Virus record (IMG/VR): IMGVR_UViG_3300028800_000003
Location: 1 to 64,000 of that record
Origin: a virus
Reading direction: 5' to 3' (one strand)
Length of the DNA: 64,000 bases
This document shows positions 1 through 7,172 of this stretch, in pieces. The notes under the pieces are model-generated. The model had not been told where the DNA came from, searched no databases, and saw nothing but the letters and a program-made list of their open reading frames with translations. The position numbers and the translations under genes were made by a program. The number at the start of each line of letters is the position of its first letter. Within the stretch, counting starts at the first letter, position 1.

Positions 1-105
1 AGTCCCGCGATCACAGCCATGCGATTTCGCAATAGCATCGGTTTTCTCTTCAAGTGCGGGGTTGTTTATTGGTCGCAGATTGTTATAGCGATCTAAGTCT
101 ATCAT
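1..105 (-). CDS. Partial hypothetical protein, runs off the left edge
   Basis: Only the first 35 codons are in the window (MIDLDRYNNLRPINNP...). The start is supported by a strong ribosome-binding site, GGAGGAGG, just upstream on the minus strand. It is downstream of the NADAR cassette in the packaging cluster, so it may begin the next morphogenesis gene. No family can be recognised from so short a piece. Confidence 0.6.
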   Translation of the reverse strand, partial: MIDLDRYNNLRPINNPALEEKTDAIAKSHGCDRGT

Positions 106-118
106 GCATTCCTCCTCC

Positions 119-729
119 TCTGATTTCATGCTTATCCGGTTTAGACACACAGTCCTACATCTTGTGTCTGTTGGTTTTTGCGAAGTTCGGTGCGGATTTC
201 CATCCATAACTTGCCGAGCATGTTCTGGCCGTCGCGGTTCGGCCCCCATCCCCAAAAGTCGTCGCGCCAACTATCCTCGATCAACTCACGGTCGCCAGTC
301 GCAAGCAGCTTGCGGCGCACGTATTCATGCTGAGAGGCTTTTGCGCGGAGGATGTCCCGCATGACGCAAACTTTTACCGCGTCCCAATCGGGGCGCTGAA
401 TGGATTTGTGCTCTTGCGCTATTTTGAAGGCGGCATGGGCCGAAGGCGCAAACCGGATGTCGTCGGCGATTGCCGCAGCCATCGAACCAAAGGCCGGACT
501 GCGATTGCCCTCTTGGCCCGTCGCAAACCGCTCCCAATGATATGCGGCTTCGGAAGTGTCGAAGTCTCTACCGCGCCACAGCAGCCTAAAAGCCGAGAAG
601 TTCGACAAAACATAGAAATCCTGCTCGTAGAAAAAGACCTGCGCCTGAGAGTCGAGTTTGTGCGTTTCAATCAACATCTAGTAGGTCTCAGTGTTTGTGT
701 GTGGCAACCGGATAAGCATGTCTGATTTC
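119..729. mobile_element. Single-gene cassette with terminal inverted repeats and 9-bp direct repeats
   Basis: The 9-bp sequence TCTGATTTC occurs at 119-127 and again at 721-729. Directly inside lie inverted repeats: ATGCTTATCCGGTT at 128-141 and its complement at 706-719. After a 3-base mismatch the two ends match again over ACACACA, giving imperfect 24-bp ends. The only gene between them is the NADAR gene at 141-677. Terminal inverted repeats flanked by a short target duplication is the layout of a transposon-type or MITE-like insertion. No transposase is present, so movement would need one in trans. Which insertion-sequence family owns these ends is not known from the sequence alone. Confidence 0.65.
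141..677 (-). CDS. NADAR-family (YbiA-like) protein
   Basis: This 178-residue protein matches the NADAR/YbiA (DUF1768) family: it has the early 'VLSNFSAF' segment, 'SEAAYHWERF' around residues 43-52, and a C-terminal 'DDFWGWGPNRDGQNMLGKLW'-type block with the G-N-LG pattern. Family members are N-glycosidases acting on riboflavin intermediates or ADP-ribosylated targets, and some reverse DarT-type guanine ADP-ribosylation. In a phage, a role in countering host ADP-ribosylation defence is plausible but inferred. The gene fills a cassette with terminal inverted repeats (119-729), and its stop codon lies next to the left repeat. This suggests arrival as a mobile cargo gene. Confidence 0.85.
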   Translation of the reverse strand: MLIETHKLDSQAQVFFYEQDFYVLSNFSAFRLLWRGRDFDTSEAAYHWERFATGQEGNRSPAFGSMAAAIADDIRFAPSAHAAFKIAQEHKSIQRPDWDAVKVCVMRDILRAKASQHEYVRRKLLATGDRELIEDSWRDDFWGWGPNRDGQNMLGKLWMEIRTELRKNQQTQDVGLCV

Positions 730-1030
730 GTTGGTGTTTGATCGCTCTAGCGGTTATGCGGGCTCGTAGGTGGCTGCGAAGATGTCGGGCTTGCACGGAT
801 AGAATTTCGCCCTTTACGCCGCGAATGATCCAGTCACCGGGCTTGGCAATCATCACGCCTTCCAAGGTGCCGATGTGGATGTCGTTACCGAACCGCATGA
901 CGCATCCCGGAGTGTCGGGAGTCTGGTCAGCGCGAACCGCCGACTTTAGCCACTCGGGTGTGTCGAGAATTGCGCACCCATCCCACTGAACGGCTTCGAT
1001 CACGACTGGTTTCTTTCTGAATTTCGGCAT
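671..1030 (-). CDS. PGDYG-domain-like small phage protein, C terminus frameshifted
   Basis: The protein begins MPKFRKKPVVIEAVQW and has 'KPGDWIIRGVKGE', as in small phage proteins of the PGDYG type; the function of that family is unknown. After 'GVKGE' the reading frame changes. If one A is removed from GAAATTC near position 813, the sequence reads FYPCKPDIFAATYEPA and stops at 754, the usual kind of C terminus. As written, translation continues into the neighbouring cassette end and stops at 671. The extra A is either a real frameshift or a sequencing indel. The restored stop lies outside the cassette, so the insertion itself did not break the gene. Confidence 0.75.
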   Translation of the reverse strand: MPKFRKKPVVIEAVQWDGCAILDTPEWLKSAVRADQTPDTPGCVMRFGNDIHIGTLEGVMIAKPGDWIIRGVKGEILSVQARHLRSHLRARITARAIKHQRNQTCLSGCHTQTLRPTRC

Positions 1031-1033
1031 CTT

Positions 1034-1315
1034 CTACTCCGTAGCCGCCTGTCTGGCGCGAGTCAGGGTAGCGGCGCTGATTTCAGGCAGCTTGCCGTCG
1101 GCAACATCATCGATGTCGGCCAACAACTCCAGCATCATCTGTGGCGCTGGTCCGGCAGTCTGCACCGCGACAATCTTCTCGGCGAGTTGCACAAGATTGA
1201 CCGTCGGGCATTTGCCCGTCAGGACAATGCTCTCGTTGTCGCCAAGGTTGTCGATTTCGTTGCCTTGGGCCACGATCTCATTGGCGATGACTTGTGCTAG
1301 TCCATTGGCGTCCAT
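1034..1315 (-). CDS. Hypothetical protein, 93 aa
   Basis: An acidic, mostly helical-looking 93-residue protein of unknown function. Its start codon overlaps the stop of the gene upstream (TGATG junction at 1315), so the two are probably translationally coupled in the packaging operon. It ends three bases before the PGDYG-type gene. Confidence 0.65.
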   Translation of the reverse strand: MDANGLAQVIANEIVAQGNEIDNLGDNESIVLTGKCPTVNLVQLAEKIVAVQTAGPAPQMMLELLADIDDVADGKLPEISAATLTRARQAATE

Positions 1316-1590
1316 CAGCTCGGCTCCACAATCTTGCCGCCTTGCGTCAAGGGAACGCTGCCGCGAAACTTCTCGCGCCCAGACTGGCGCTGGCTCGGCT
1401 TTTGCGGCTGCGGCTGCTCGGCAACGCGATTGATGGCAGCCCAGAAGCCCGCCCCATATACCCGCTCCATGTGGCCGGCGCGGTGAAGCACCAAGTCGCC
1501 ATGGGCGGTGATCTCAACCCGGTCGGCCTCTATCTGAATCGGGCTTCGGCTATGACCATCATGGTCGGCAATCAGAACGTAGCGAGCCAT
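1315..1590 (-). CDS. Hypothetical protein, 91 aa
   Basis: A 91-residue protein starting MARYVLIADHDGHSRSPIQI, directly downstream of the large terminase and overlapping the next gene. The N-terminal part looks like a small beta domain and the C-terminal third is basic and polar. No family recognised. Confidence 0.65.
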   Translation of the reverse strand: MARYVLIADHDGHSRSPIQIEADRVEITAHGDLVLHRAGHMERVYGAGFWAAINRVAEQPQPQKPSQRQSGREKFRGSVPLTQGGKIVEPS

Positions 1591-1628
1591 TCCCTTACCC
1601 TTTCCGCATATACCCGCATGGATATAGG

Positions 1629-3320
1629 TTATGCCGCCAGAGTTGTCCAGACCGGCGCGCGCACCAAGGCGCGAAATGCCGCAGCGAGGGCATCGACCTG
1701 GTCATCGTGCTTGTGGGATTCGTCTGGCTTGAAGGCGCACAGTTCATCAATCAGGTCTTTATTCCAGTCCCCCTCGCACATGACGATGATCTTGTGCTCG
1801 AAGCCCGCCACCAGCGGCGCTGCCCGAATGGCTTTCTTGCCGTGCTCCACCTCGACCGTCACGTCATAGCCGGCGAGTTGCTTTGCCAGCGCATACGCCA
1901 CGAATTTGCCGGACCCAGGGTCTTGCGGAATGCGGATGCGGCAGCTCGGGCCGTCGATTGCCGCAATGGCAGGAAGCGTTTTCTCGATCTGCCCCGGCGA
2001 GAGGCGGTCGCGGATCACGTCGAGGATGTAATAGATGTCATGCGGGTCAACGCCCATCAGGACGCCTGCCGTATAGTCCGGGTCCTTGCCCGGCTCCGGT
2101 TCGGTCCAGGCCAAATCCCAGGCGCGCACCAGGCGCAATTTCTTCTCGGCAATGAACGCGAAGCGATCGAACACCGGCAGTTTTGCGGTGAAAAACTCGC
2201 GCTTGAACATGCCGCCTTCGGCAGCGGTCGGGTTTTGTTGATATTGCGCAGCCTTATCGTGCGATGTCATGTATTTGGTGCGCGCATCGATTGCCGCTTT
2301 CGGCCATTTCACCGGCCACAGTACGTCGCCTTCCTCGCGGCGATCCTCCCATATCTCGCCGATGCGCGGCCCGATGTCGGTGCCGAAGCTGGCATCGGTC
2401 TTGCGAATGACCGGCTTGGTCAGCAGGCTGCCGCAGTTTTTCTTTTGCCCATCGGTCTTTAGATCGCGCATGAACAGGTACGGATGCTTGCGGTCGTGCT
2501 CATACGGCAGGCAGACATGGATGCCGTCGAACTCGTGGGCGAGGATGTGCCCGATCAGGTCATTCTCTGCCGTGCGCTGCATTGACAGGATGAACAAGCC
2601 ATGGATGTCGCGCAGGCGCGATTGCATGGCGTTGTCCCAGGTGCGGAGCATCTTGACGCGATCGGCCTCATAGGAATCGGCCACCGCGTTATGCACGTCA
2701 TCGAGCCCGATGATATGCGAACCGAACCCGGTGATGCCGCCCTTGGATGACAAGGCCTGGCGCAGCCCGCCGCGGTCATTGTTGAATTCCTGCACGCCTT
2801 CCTTGATCAGCTCGAAGCGATCGGGCGCAACAGCCTTTTCGACCTGGCCTTCCGTCACGTCGCCGATATTGAACCGGGTGCGCCAGCGGTCGCGATACCA
2901 GGAGGAGCGCACCAGTTGCAGATTCTTCGCCGCGTGCTGGTAGATCAGGTCTTGGTTGTAACCCAGGAAGATCATGCGGGCGCCGGGACCGCGCCAGCTA
3001 TTCGGCCGCAGGAAGCGCTTGTTATCGGGGTGGCCTTGCTTCGGGTCCTGTGCCCACAGCCAAGCAGGAAAGAACACATTGATGCCGAGCGACTTGGCGT
3101 GGCCGGGCGGCAAGGTGAAGATGATCAGGTTGCCAAGCTGCCAATCGACTGCCGCTGTGAGGTAGTCGCACATACAGTCAATGTGCCAGTTGCCAAGGAA
3201 CTGATCAGGCTCCAGCGCCCACGGCCAGGCGGCTGCCATGAAGCTGCCCAGCGACTCCTCATACTGAAGGCGGCTGGAGCGGGCGCGTTTGTTGATCGAT
3301 TCGTCGCCGTTAAGCAGCAT
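1629..3320 (-). CDS. terL: Terminase large subunit
   Basis: This 563-residue protein is the motor and nuclease that pumps DNA into the prohead. The ATPase half has a P-loop variant PPGHAKS (residues 71-77), followed by 'MIFLGYNQDL', and a Walker B-like 'GLDDVHN' (205-211). The nuclease half begins with 'RAWDLAW' (Asp402) and ends with 'DDQVDALAAAF' (from Asp539), giving the acidic residues of the RNase H-like fold. The length is typical of phage large terminases. Its start overlaps the end of the small terminase by 11 bases. Portal and capsid genes do not follow within the window, so either they lie beyond the left edge or the order is unusual. Confidence 0.95.
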   Translation of the reverse strand: MLLNGDESINKRARSSRLQYEESLGSFMAAAWPWALEPDQFLGNWHIDCMCDYLTAAVDWQLGNLIIFTLPPGHAKSLGINVFFPAWLWAQDPKQGHPDNKRFLRPNSWRGPGARMIFLGYNQDLIYQHAAKNLQLVRSSWYRDRWRTRFNIGDVTEGQVEKAVAPDRFELIKEGVQEFNNDRGGLRQALSSKGGITGFGSHIIGLDDVHNAVADSYEADRVKMLRTWDNAMQSRLRDIHGLFILSMQRTAENDLIGHILAHEFDGIHVCLPYEHDRKHPYLFMRDLKTDGQKKNCGSLLTKPVIRKTDASFGTDIGPRIGEIWEDRREEGDVLWPVKWPKAAIDARTKYMTSHDKAAQYQQNPTAAEGGMFKREFFTAKLPVFDRFAFIAEKKLRLVRAWDLAWTEPEPGKDPDYTAGVLMGVDPHDIYYILDVIRDRLSPGQIEKTLPAIAAIDGPSCRIRIPQDPGSGKFVAYALAKQLAGYDVTVEVEHGKKAIRAAPLVAGFEHKIIVMCEGDWNKDLIDELCAFKPDESHKHDDQVDALAAAFRALVRAPVWTTLAA

Positions 3321-4371
3321 CGGCGTCGCCCTCGATTGCCGCCGGCTTGGTCGTGCCTTTGGTCTGCAATTCCTTGAAGCGCACGAAGACCGGCACCGGC
3401 AGGAACTGCACGCCGCCCACCGCGTCGACGTTATCGGCGATCGTTGCCAGTTCGGCGCGTTCGGCTTCTGTCAGTTGATCCTCGGCAATACCGTCGAAGA
3501 CGTGATCGCCAGGGCGCTCGTCCTCGATCTCCTTGGCCTGCACCGTGATCGGCCCACCACCTGGGCCGCTGACCTCGGTCTTGTTGCGGAATTCAGGATC
3601 AAGCGAGCGCAATAGGAAATGCTGATCGGCCATGCTGCCGGCCGCGGCGCGCGAGACGGTCGCGTCATAGCAGCCTTCGAGGATCGTCGCCTTGGCCTCC
3701 ACCCGCAGTTTTTGCAGTTCTGGCGAGCTATTAACCAGGCGTGAGATGGTTTCCCTGGAACACTTGACTCCATACGCATCCTCCAGCGCGCGAGCCGCTG
3801 CTGCCGGGCTGCGGGGGTTTGCCTTCACGGCTGACCAGACACGCTCGACCGTCCAGAACTTGCGCTTGCCTGGATTGCCTGGCTCTCCAGGCTTCGGCAG
3901 ATACGCGGTGCCGTCGTCCTGCTCGATCGGCTCGACATGCTCCTTGGTGTCAGGCAGCGTCGCCAGCAATTGCGTGAGCGCAAAGGTATGCGGTGCGTCA
4001 GGATGCAGGCCGAGTTTCATCCCGGCTTCGTTCATGCGCGTGATGGCTTCATTGCGCATGTTGACGTAATCGTTCCGGGTGAGGCCTGTCTTGCTCGGCA
4101 TCAACTCGGCAGCCGCTTCGCCTTGCGGCTTCAACATCGCCGGCACGTCGCGGCTATCGTATTCCTTGCCGTAGTCGGCAATCTTGCGCTCATACTTGCG
4201 CTTGTCGGAATACGCCTCGCAGTAATCGATCAGGATGTCCCGGTGCTTGCCGGCCGCGTCTACTCGATTATGATCGAGCCGCGGCCAAGTCTCGCGCCAT
4301 TTCCATGCAGCGTCGCCGTTGAAATAACTCGGCGGTTCAGGGCAATTGATTGTCAGTGCAGTGGTCGTCAT
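3310..4371 (-). CDS. terS: Terminase small subunit, extended form
   Basis: The 353-residue protein recognises phage DNA for packaging, judged by position directly before terL and by content. Residues about 130-145 contain a 'GLTRNDYVNMRNEAI'-like segment as in P27-type small terminases. A middle helix-turn-helix lies around 'SPAAAARALEDAYGVKCSRETISRLV', and a 'VSGPGGGPI' segment typical of small terminases follows. The start ATG at 4371 is preferred over an upstream one at 4410, which lies in the coding sequence of the previous gene. Small terminases are usually 150-200 residues, so this looks like a fusion of two DNA-binding parts. Confidence 0.8.
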   Translation of the reverse strand: MTTTALTINCPEPPSYFNGDAAWKWRETWPRLDHNRVDAAGKHRDILIDYCEAYSDKRKYERKIADYGKEYDSRDVPAMLKPQGEAAAELMPSKTGLTRNDYVNMRNEAITRMNEAGMKLGLHPDAPHTFALTQLLATLPDTKEHVEPIEQDDGTAYLPKPGEPGNPGKRKFWTVERVWSAVKANPRSPAAAARALEDAYGVKCSRETISRLVNSSPELQKLRVEAKATILEGCYDATVSRAAAGSMADQHFLLRSLDPEFRNKTEVSGPGGGPITVQAKEIEDERPGDHVFDGIAEDQLTEAERAELATIADNVDAVGGVQFLPVPVFVRFKELQTKGTTKPAAIEGDADAA

Positions 4372-4657
4372 TTTCCAAAAAGTCCGGTGGTGTAATTTCA
4401 AGAACGGCAAGCATTACCTCCGGCGCGGAGGACGATGGCGTTATGGTCTCGCCAGTCCTCCATTGCCGGGCCATCGCCCACGGTTCTGGCAAATAAACAA
4501 TCCGATCGGCCGCTACACGTATCCTCTCCCCAACCGGCAGACCGGTAACCGTCGAGCAATCGTAGGCGTCATTGATCGGATCGTACCCAACGATGATCAC
4601 CATCCGGCCATCCCCTTTCAGGGTGACAAGCTGACCGATCGGGTAGACCTCGTTCAT
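4337..4657 (-). CDS. Hypothetical protein, 106 aa
   Basis: The N-terminal 55 residues (YPIGQLVTLKGDG..., ending in RIVYLPEPWA) look like a small SH3/KOW-type beta barrel. The tail is polar. It overlaps the start of the small terminase by 35 bases and starts within an ATGA junction with the gene upstream. Function unknown. Confidence 0.65.
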   Translation of the reverse strand: MNEVYPIGQLVTLKGDGRMVIIVGYDPINDAYDCSTVTGLPVGERIRVAADRIVYLPEPWAMARQWRTGETITPSSSAPEVMLAVLEITPPDFLENDDHCTDNQLP

Positions 4658-4839
4658 TGCTCAATTCCTCGCGCGTGCGCGCGTAGACCGTGACTGTGCG
4701 TGACGGGCGCCCGGTGTCTCTCCCGAATGCAATCGAGTATCCGCTGTCTCAGGTGCCAGTCGGGTTCCAACCCGAACCATTTACGGCTCAAGCCATAGAG
4801 CTGCGCCCATAGCGTCATCTGGCGACGTGTCAGCATCAT
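4654..4839 (-). CDS. Hypothetical protein, 61 aa
   Basis: A small basic protein (MMLTRRQMTLWAQLYGL...) with the helical segment 'WHLRQRILDCIRERH'. An AAGGA ribosome-binding site precedes the start, and the stop overlaps the next start as ATGA. It overlaps the 3' end of the gene upstream in another frame by 59 bases, which lowers confidence. Confidence 0.5.
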   Translation of the reverse strand: MMLTRRQMTLWAQLYGLSRKWFGLEPDWHLRQRILDCIRERHRAPVTHSHGLRAHARGIEQ

Positions 4840-4945
4840 CCTTATCCCTTGCGTCGTAACCGTAGAGGCTTGCCCCGGTATTCTTTCCCTCTTGATCTGG
4901 TGGGTTTGGGAGGACGAGAGATTGATCCTTGGAACTCGCCATCAT
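4781..4945 (-). CDS. Hypothetical protein, 54 aa, with a duplicated segment
   Basis: This short polar protein starts in an ATGA junction with the gene upstream. Its segment 'QSLVLPNPPDQEGK' resembles 'RCLVLANQPNQQGK' at the end of the gene at 5299-5478. The DNA is similar over about 35 bases (4885-4920 and 5305-5337), so part of this gene looks like a copy of that 3' end. Function unknown. Confidence 0.45.
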   Translation of the reverse strand: MMASSKDQSLVLPNPPDQEGKNTGASLYGYDARDKDDADTSPDDAMGAALWLEP

Positions 4946-5133
4946 TCGTCGACTCCCCTCAACAGGTCCGCAGTGAACCCGATAGCGTTGACGGAATTGC
5001 CGGCACGCAACCGCCACGTCTTGGGTCCATCATGATTGCGGTAGCCATCTGCATATCCAGGCTTCTTCTCGCGGCGTATCGGCCTGCCACTCGGATGCTT
5101 GGTGGGAGGAGGCTTAATCGGGGTTGGTTTCAT
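4942..5133 (-). CDS. Hypothetical protein, 63 aa
   Basis: A Pro/Lys-rich, basic protein (MKPTPIKPPPTKHPSGRPIRR...). The start at 5133 is chosen because it forms an ATGA overlap with the membrane protein gene upstream; the stop overlaps the next start in the same way. Function unknown. Confidence 0.55.
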   Translation of the reverse strand: MKPTPIKPPPTKHPSGRPIRREKKPGYADGYRNHDGPKTWRLRAGNSVNAIGFTADLLRGVDE

Positions 5134-5291
5134 TTCACAAGCCACTCGGCTATGAGACCGCCGCCGACAGCGCACACACCGAGGAGACCGACGTTCACCA
5201 GCCAGAGCGGGACATCGCCATAGAGCGGCCCGAACATCAATTCGGTGACCGATGCGACCACGATGATATAGAGACCGGCGAGCGCCTGCAT
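5130..5291 (-). CDS. Small two-helix membrane protein, 53 aa
   Basis: The sequence from MQALAGLYIIVVASVTELMF contains two hydrophobic stretches (about residues 3-22 and 28-49) joined by a short polar loop, so the protein should span the membrane twice. The size and topology would suit a holin-like protein, but the lysis genes lie elsewhere in this genome, so the role is open. It starts 8 bases after the gene upstream and overlaps the next gene by ATGA. Confidence 0.6.
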   Translation of the reverse strand: MQALAGLYIIVVASVTELMFGPLYGDVPLWLVNVGLLGVCAVGGGLIAEWLVK

Positions 5292-5298
5292 GGCGGGT

Positions 5299-5478
5299 TT
5301 ATTTCCCCTGTTGATTTGGTTGGTTTGCGAGGACGAGGCAGCGATTGGAACCGTCCAGCGCCGTCGCGATCTCCTTGCACTCTTGCGCCATCGCTCTGGC
5401 TTCCTCGTCGCCAAGGCAGATCGCAGCAGCGTACAGCTTGCGGGCGTATTCGCGCAGACGTTCAGGTGTCAATCTCAT
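5299..5478 (-). CDS. Hypothetical protein, 59 aa, member of a local paralogue family
   Basis: With the ATG at 5478 this gene encodes MRLTPERLREYARKLYAAAI..., a helical protein related to the one at 6664-7017: both share the pattern LR-x3-A-x-KLY, then MA-x-EC, then A-x2-LD. The start overlaps the stop of the DUF4177-like frame (ATGA), the normal junction in this cluster. As the sequence is written, an extra A upstream joins it in frame to that gene. Confidence 0.6.
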   Translation of the reverse strand: MRLTPERLREYARKLYAAAICLGDEEARAMAQECKEIATALDGSNRCLVLANQPNQQGK

Positions 5479-5685
5479 GATCGCCGCCGTTTGAGAAAGA
5501 CATAGCCGTCTGACATGGCGACCATTTTCCCAGCCGTCCTGACCGAGTTTGTTAAGGTCTAGTTCAAATATCGACGCCGTCTCCTCAATGTTGAGGAAGC
5601 GGTGCATATGAACGACGCGATATTCCCAGCGACCGCCGCAGCCGGGACAGGTGGGCTTTGCCTTCGGCTGATCCTGATCGGTCAT
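5299..5685 (-). CDS. DUF4177-like protein, fused to the next gene by a +1 frameshift
   Basis: As written the frame encodes 128 residues. The first half has a CPGCGG zinc-type motif and then 'WEYRVV...LNKLGQDGWE', the pattern of DUF4177-like small proteins. The expected continuation, MVAMSDGYVFLKRRRS with a stop at 5475-5477, appears if one A is removed from the run at 5525-5528 (GGGAAAATG read as GGGAAATG). That stop makes a clean ATGA with the next gene at 5478. The fusion is therefore probably the result of a one-base insertion, real or from sequencing. Confidence 0.6.
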   Translation of the reverse strand: MTDQDQPKAKPTCPGCGGRWEYRVVHMHRFLNIEETASIFELDLNKLGQDGWENGRHVRRLCLSQTAAIMRLTPERLREYARKLYAAAICLGDEEARAMAQECKEIATALDGSNRCLVLANQPNQQGK

Positions 5686-6284
5686 GCCCGCAATACCTCG
5701 ACTGCCTTTTTGACATCGGCCAGCAAGACATCAGACGGCTTGCGGCGAAGATAGTCGGTCTCATTCCACCAGCGCTCTCGCAGCTTCATTGGCAGGCGGA
5801 ACCATTCTTCTGCCGTGAAGGGCCATGCGTCGTCTGCCTTCGTTTCTTTCTTCTCTGCCTTCAACGCCGGTTTGATCAGCGCATAGAGCGGGTCCATGAT
5901 CTTTTCCATCTGCATGATGCCGTCGCCGAGCACCTTTCGTTTGCGCTCGCCGGCATCAGCGTCGCCGAATGTCCAATAGCCGTAGCGGATGTCGGCCATC
6001 GCCTCGTTGAACTTGTCGACGAGGCCTTGAACCGTGGTCGGCTCTGGCTTCGGCACGCGCGGACGTACAAACTCGAACCGGCCATCGGCGAATTCATCGA
6101 GCGGCCGCACGAAATACTTACCGGTTGCGAGCGAGCGGTAGATCACCAGCGGCTTATCGCGAAAGCACGCCTCCACCCATGACGCCATGGATGAACATCG
6201 CAGACCGGCATCGATGTCGATCACCTGATACTCGGTGCCGCGCTTCTTGTGTCGCCAGCGGCTGCCAATCCCAATCTCGATCAC
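5682..6284 (-). CDS. DUF1653-like N-terminal domain protein, 200 aa
   Basis: The first 75 residues ('GSRWRHKKRGTEYQVIDIDA', then 'RDKPLVIYRSLATGKYFVRP..EFADGRFEF') follow the pattern of small DUF1653-type domains. The rest is helical and charged, with no match recognised. It overlaps both neighbours by ATGA. Function unknown; the domain type is common in phage accessory genes. Confidence 0.7.
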   Translation of the reverse strand: MIEIGIGSRWRHKKRGTEYQVIDIDAGLRCSSMASWVEACFRDKPLVIYRSLATGKYFVRPLDEFADGRFEFVRPRVPKPEPTTVQGLVDKFNEAMADIRYGYWTFGDADAGERKRKVLGDGIMQMEKIMDPLYALIKPALKAEKKETKADDAWPFTAEEWFRLPMKLRERWWNETDYLRRKPSDVLLADVKKAVEVLRA

Positions 6285-6655
6285 GCCGCACTCCTCGCCG
6301 CCATGATTGCCTCCTCGATCACGTCGATGGCCGGCAGCTTCGGCTTTTCAGGCTTCGGCAATTCGCCGGTCTGCTCGACCTTGCGCAGTTTCACCGCCGG
6401 TTCGGAGCCGGTGTACTCGATCGCATCGATACAGACGCGAATCGCCATTCCGTCGCTGCCCCACGTTTCCATATTCATGCCGGTGATCATGATGCGGCCG
6501 CCCATGAATTCGATAGGCTTCTGGAATCCCTCGGTGCCAAGGTCGTAGAGTTTCTGGGCAAGGCTCATGTCATAGACCACAAGATTCAAACGAATGCCGT
6601 TGGGCTCGGCTGGTCGCCGGACGTAATATCCATCACCGCTCCACGGAATAGGCAC
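6281..6655 (-). CDS. Hypothetical protein, 124 aa
   Basis: A 124-residue protein beginning with a GTG codon (VPIPWSGDGYYVRRP...); the ATG two bases upstream is in a different frame. A mixed beta-rich region is followed by a Lys/Pro-rich linker and a short helix. The stop overlaps the next start. No family recognised. Confidence 0.65.
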   Translation of the reverse strand: MPIPWSGDGYYVRRPAEPNGIRLNLVVYDMSLAQKLYDLGTEGFQKPIEFMGGRIMITGMNMETWGSDGMAIRVCIDAIEYTGSEPAVKLRKVEQTGELPKPEKPKLPAIDVIEEAIMAARSAA

Positions 6656-6663
6656 ATCACTCT

Positions 6664-7017
6664 CTATTCTTCAAAGCGCGCCGCGGCGTCGTTTATCTCG
6701 CCGTTGCGGTCGATCACCGATGCCAGATTGAGCACCACGGCGCCGGTGTAGCCGTCGATGCCGTCCGACTCCTCGTCCTTGATCAGATTGATGGCGACGG
6801 TGCGCAGACGACCTGAAATGCGCTTGCGCTCCTCGGTCTTCGCCATCTCGGTGCGCGGAGTGCGCGGAATTTCCATGCCGGCATCGACCTTGTCGAGTAA
6901 GGTTGCCGCATCCTCGCACTCGCGCGCCATAACTGTGGCCTCGGAGTCATGCAGGAAATACAGCTTCTGGGCGATCTGGCGCAGACGCGTCGCGTTGAGG
7001 TCCTTGAATATGCTCAC
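6664..7017 (-). CDS. Hypothetical protein, 117 aa, paralogue of 5299-5478
   Basis: The start is set at GTG 7017, which follows GGAGG and overlaps the upstream stop as GTGA; reading further upstream would run through the preceding gene. The segment 'LRQIAQKLYFLHDSEATVMA' followed by 'ECEDAATLLD' matches the small protein at 5299-5478, so the two are diverged copies. Two helical halves are visible. Function unknown. Confidence 0.65.
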   Translation of the reverse strand: MSIFKDLNATRLRQIAQKLYFLHDSEATVMARECEDAATLLDKVDAGMEIPRTPRTEMAKTEERKRISGRLRTVAINLIKDEESDGIDGYTGAVVLNLASVIDRNGEINDAAARFEE

Positions 7018-7172
7018 TGTGCCTCCTTCGTTAGTTCGGCGATGACACCTTCCAGCCTTTGTTGAATCAGGCGCTTGTGCTCCGGCTTGAATTGTGACGT
7101 GGCGGCGACATCGATCAGGCGCTCCAGCCATTTCACCGGATCAGGCCCGATGTAATCCTTTTCTCTGCTCAT
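7014..7172 (-). CDS. Hypothetical protein, 52 aa
   Basis: A small helical protein, MSREKDYIGPDPVKWLERL and onwards, sitting in an otherwise unexplained gap. It begins in an ATGA overlap and ends in a GTGA overlap with the next gene, which supports it as a real coupled gene. Function unknown. Confidence 0.6.
   Translation of the reverse strand: MSREKDYIGPDPVKWLERLIDVAATSQFKPEHKRLIQQRLEGVIAELTKEAQ

Noticed and set aside
5520-5530. Programmed ribosomal frameshift in the DUF4177-like gene
   Set aside because: Restoring the normal product needs a +1 shift, but the A-run does not form a usual slippery site in the reading frame, and a second similar extra A occurs at about 813; simple indels are more likely.
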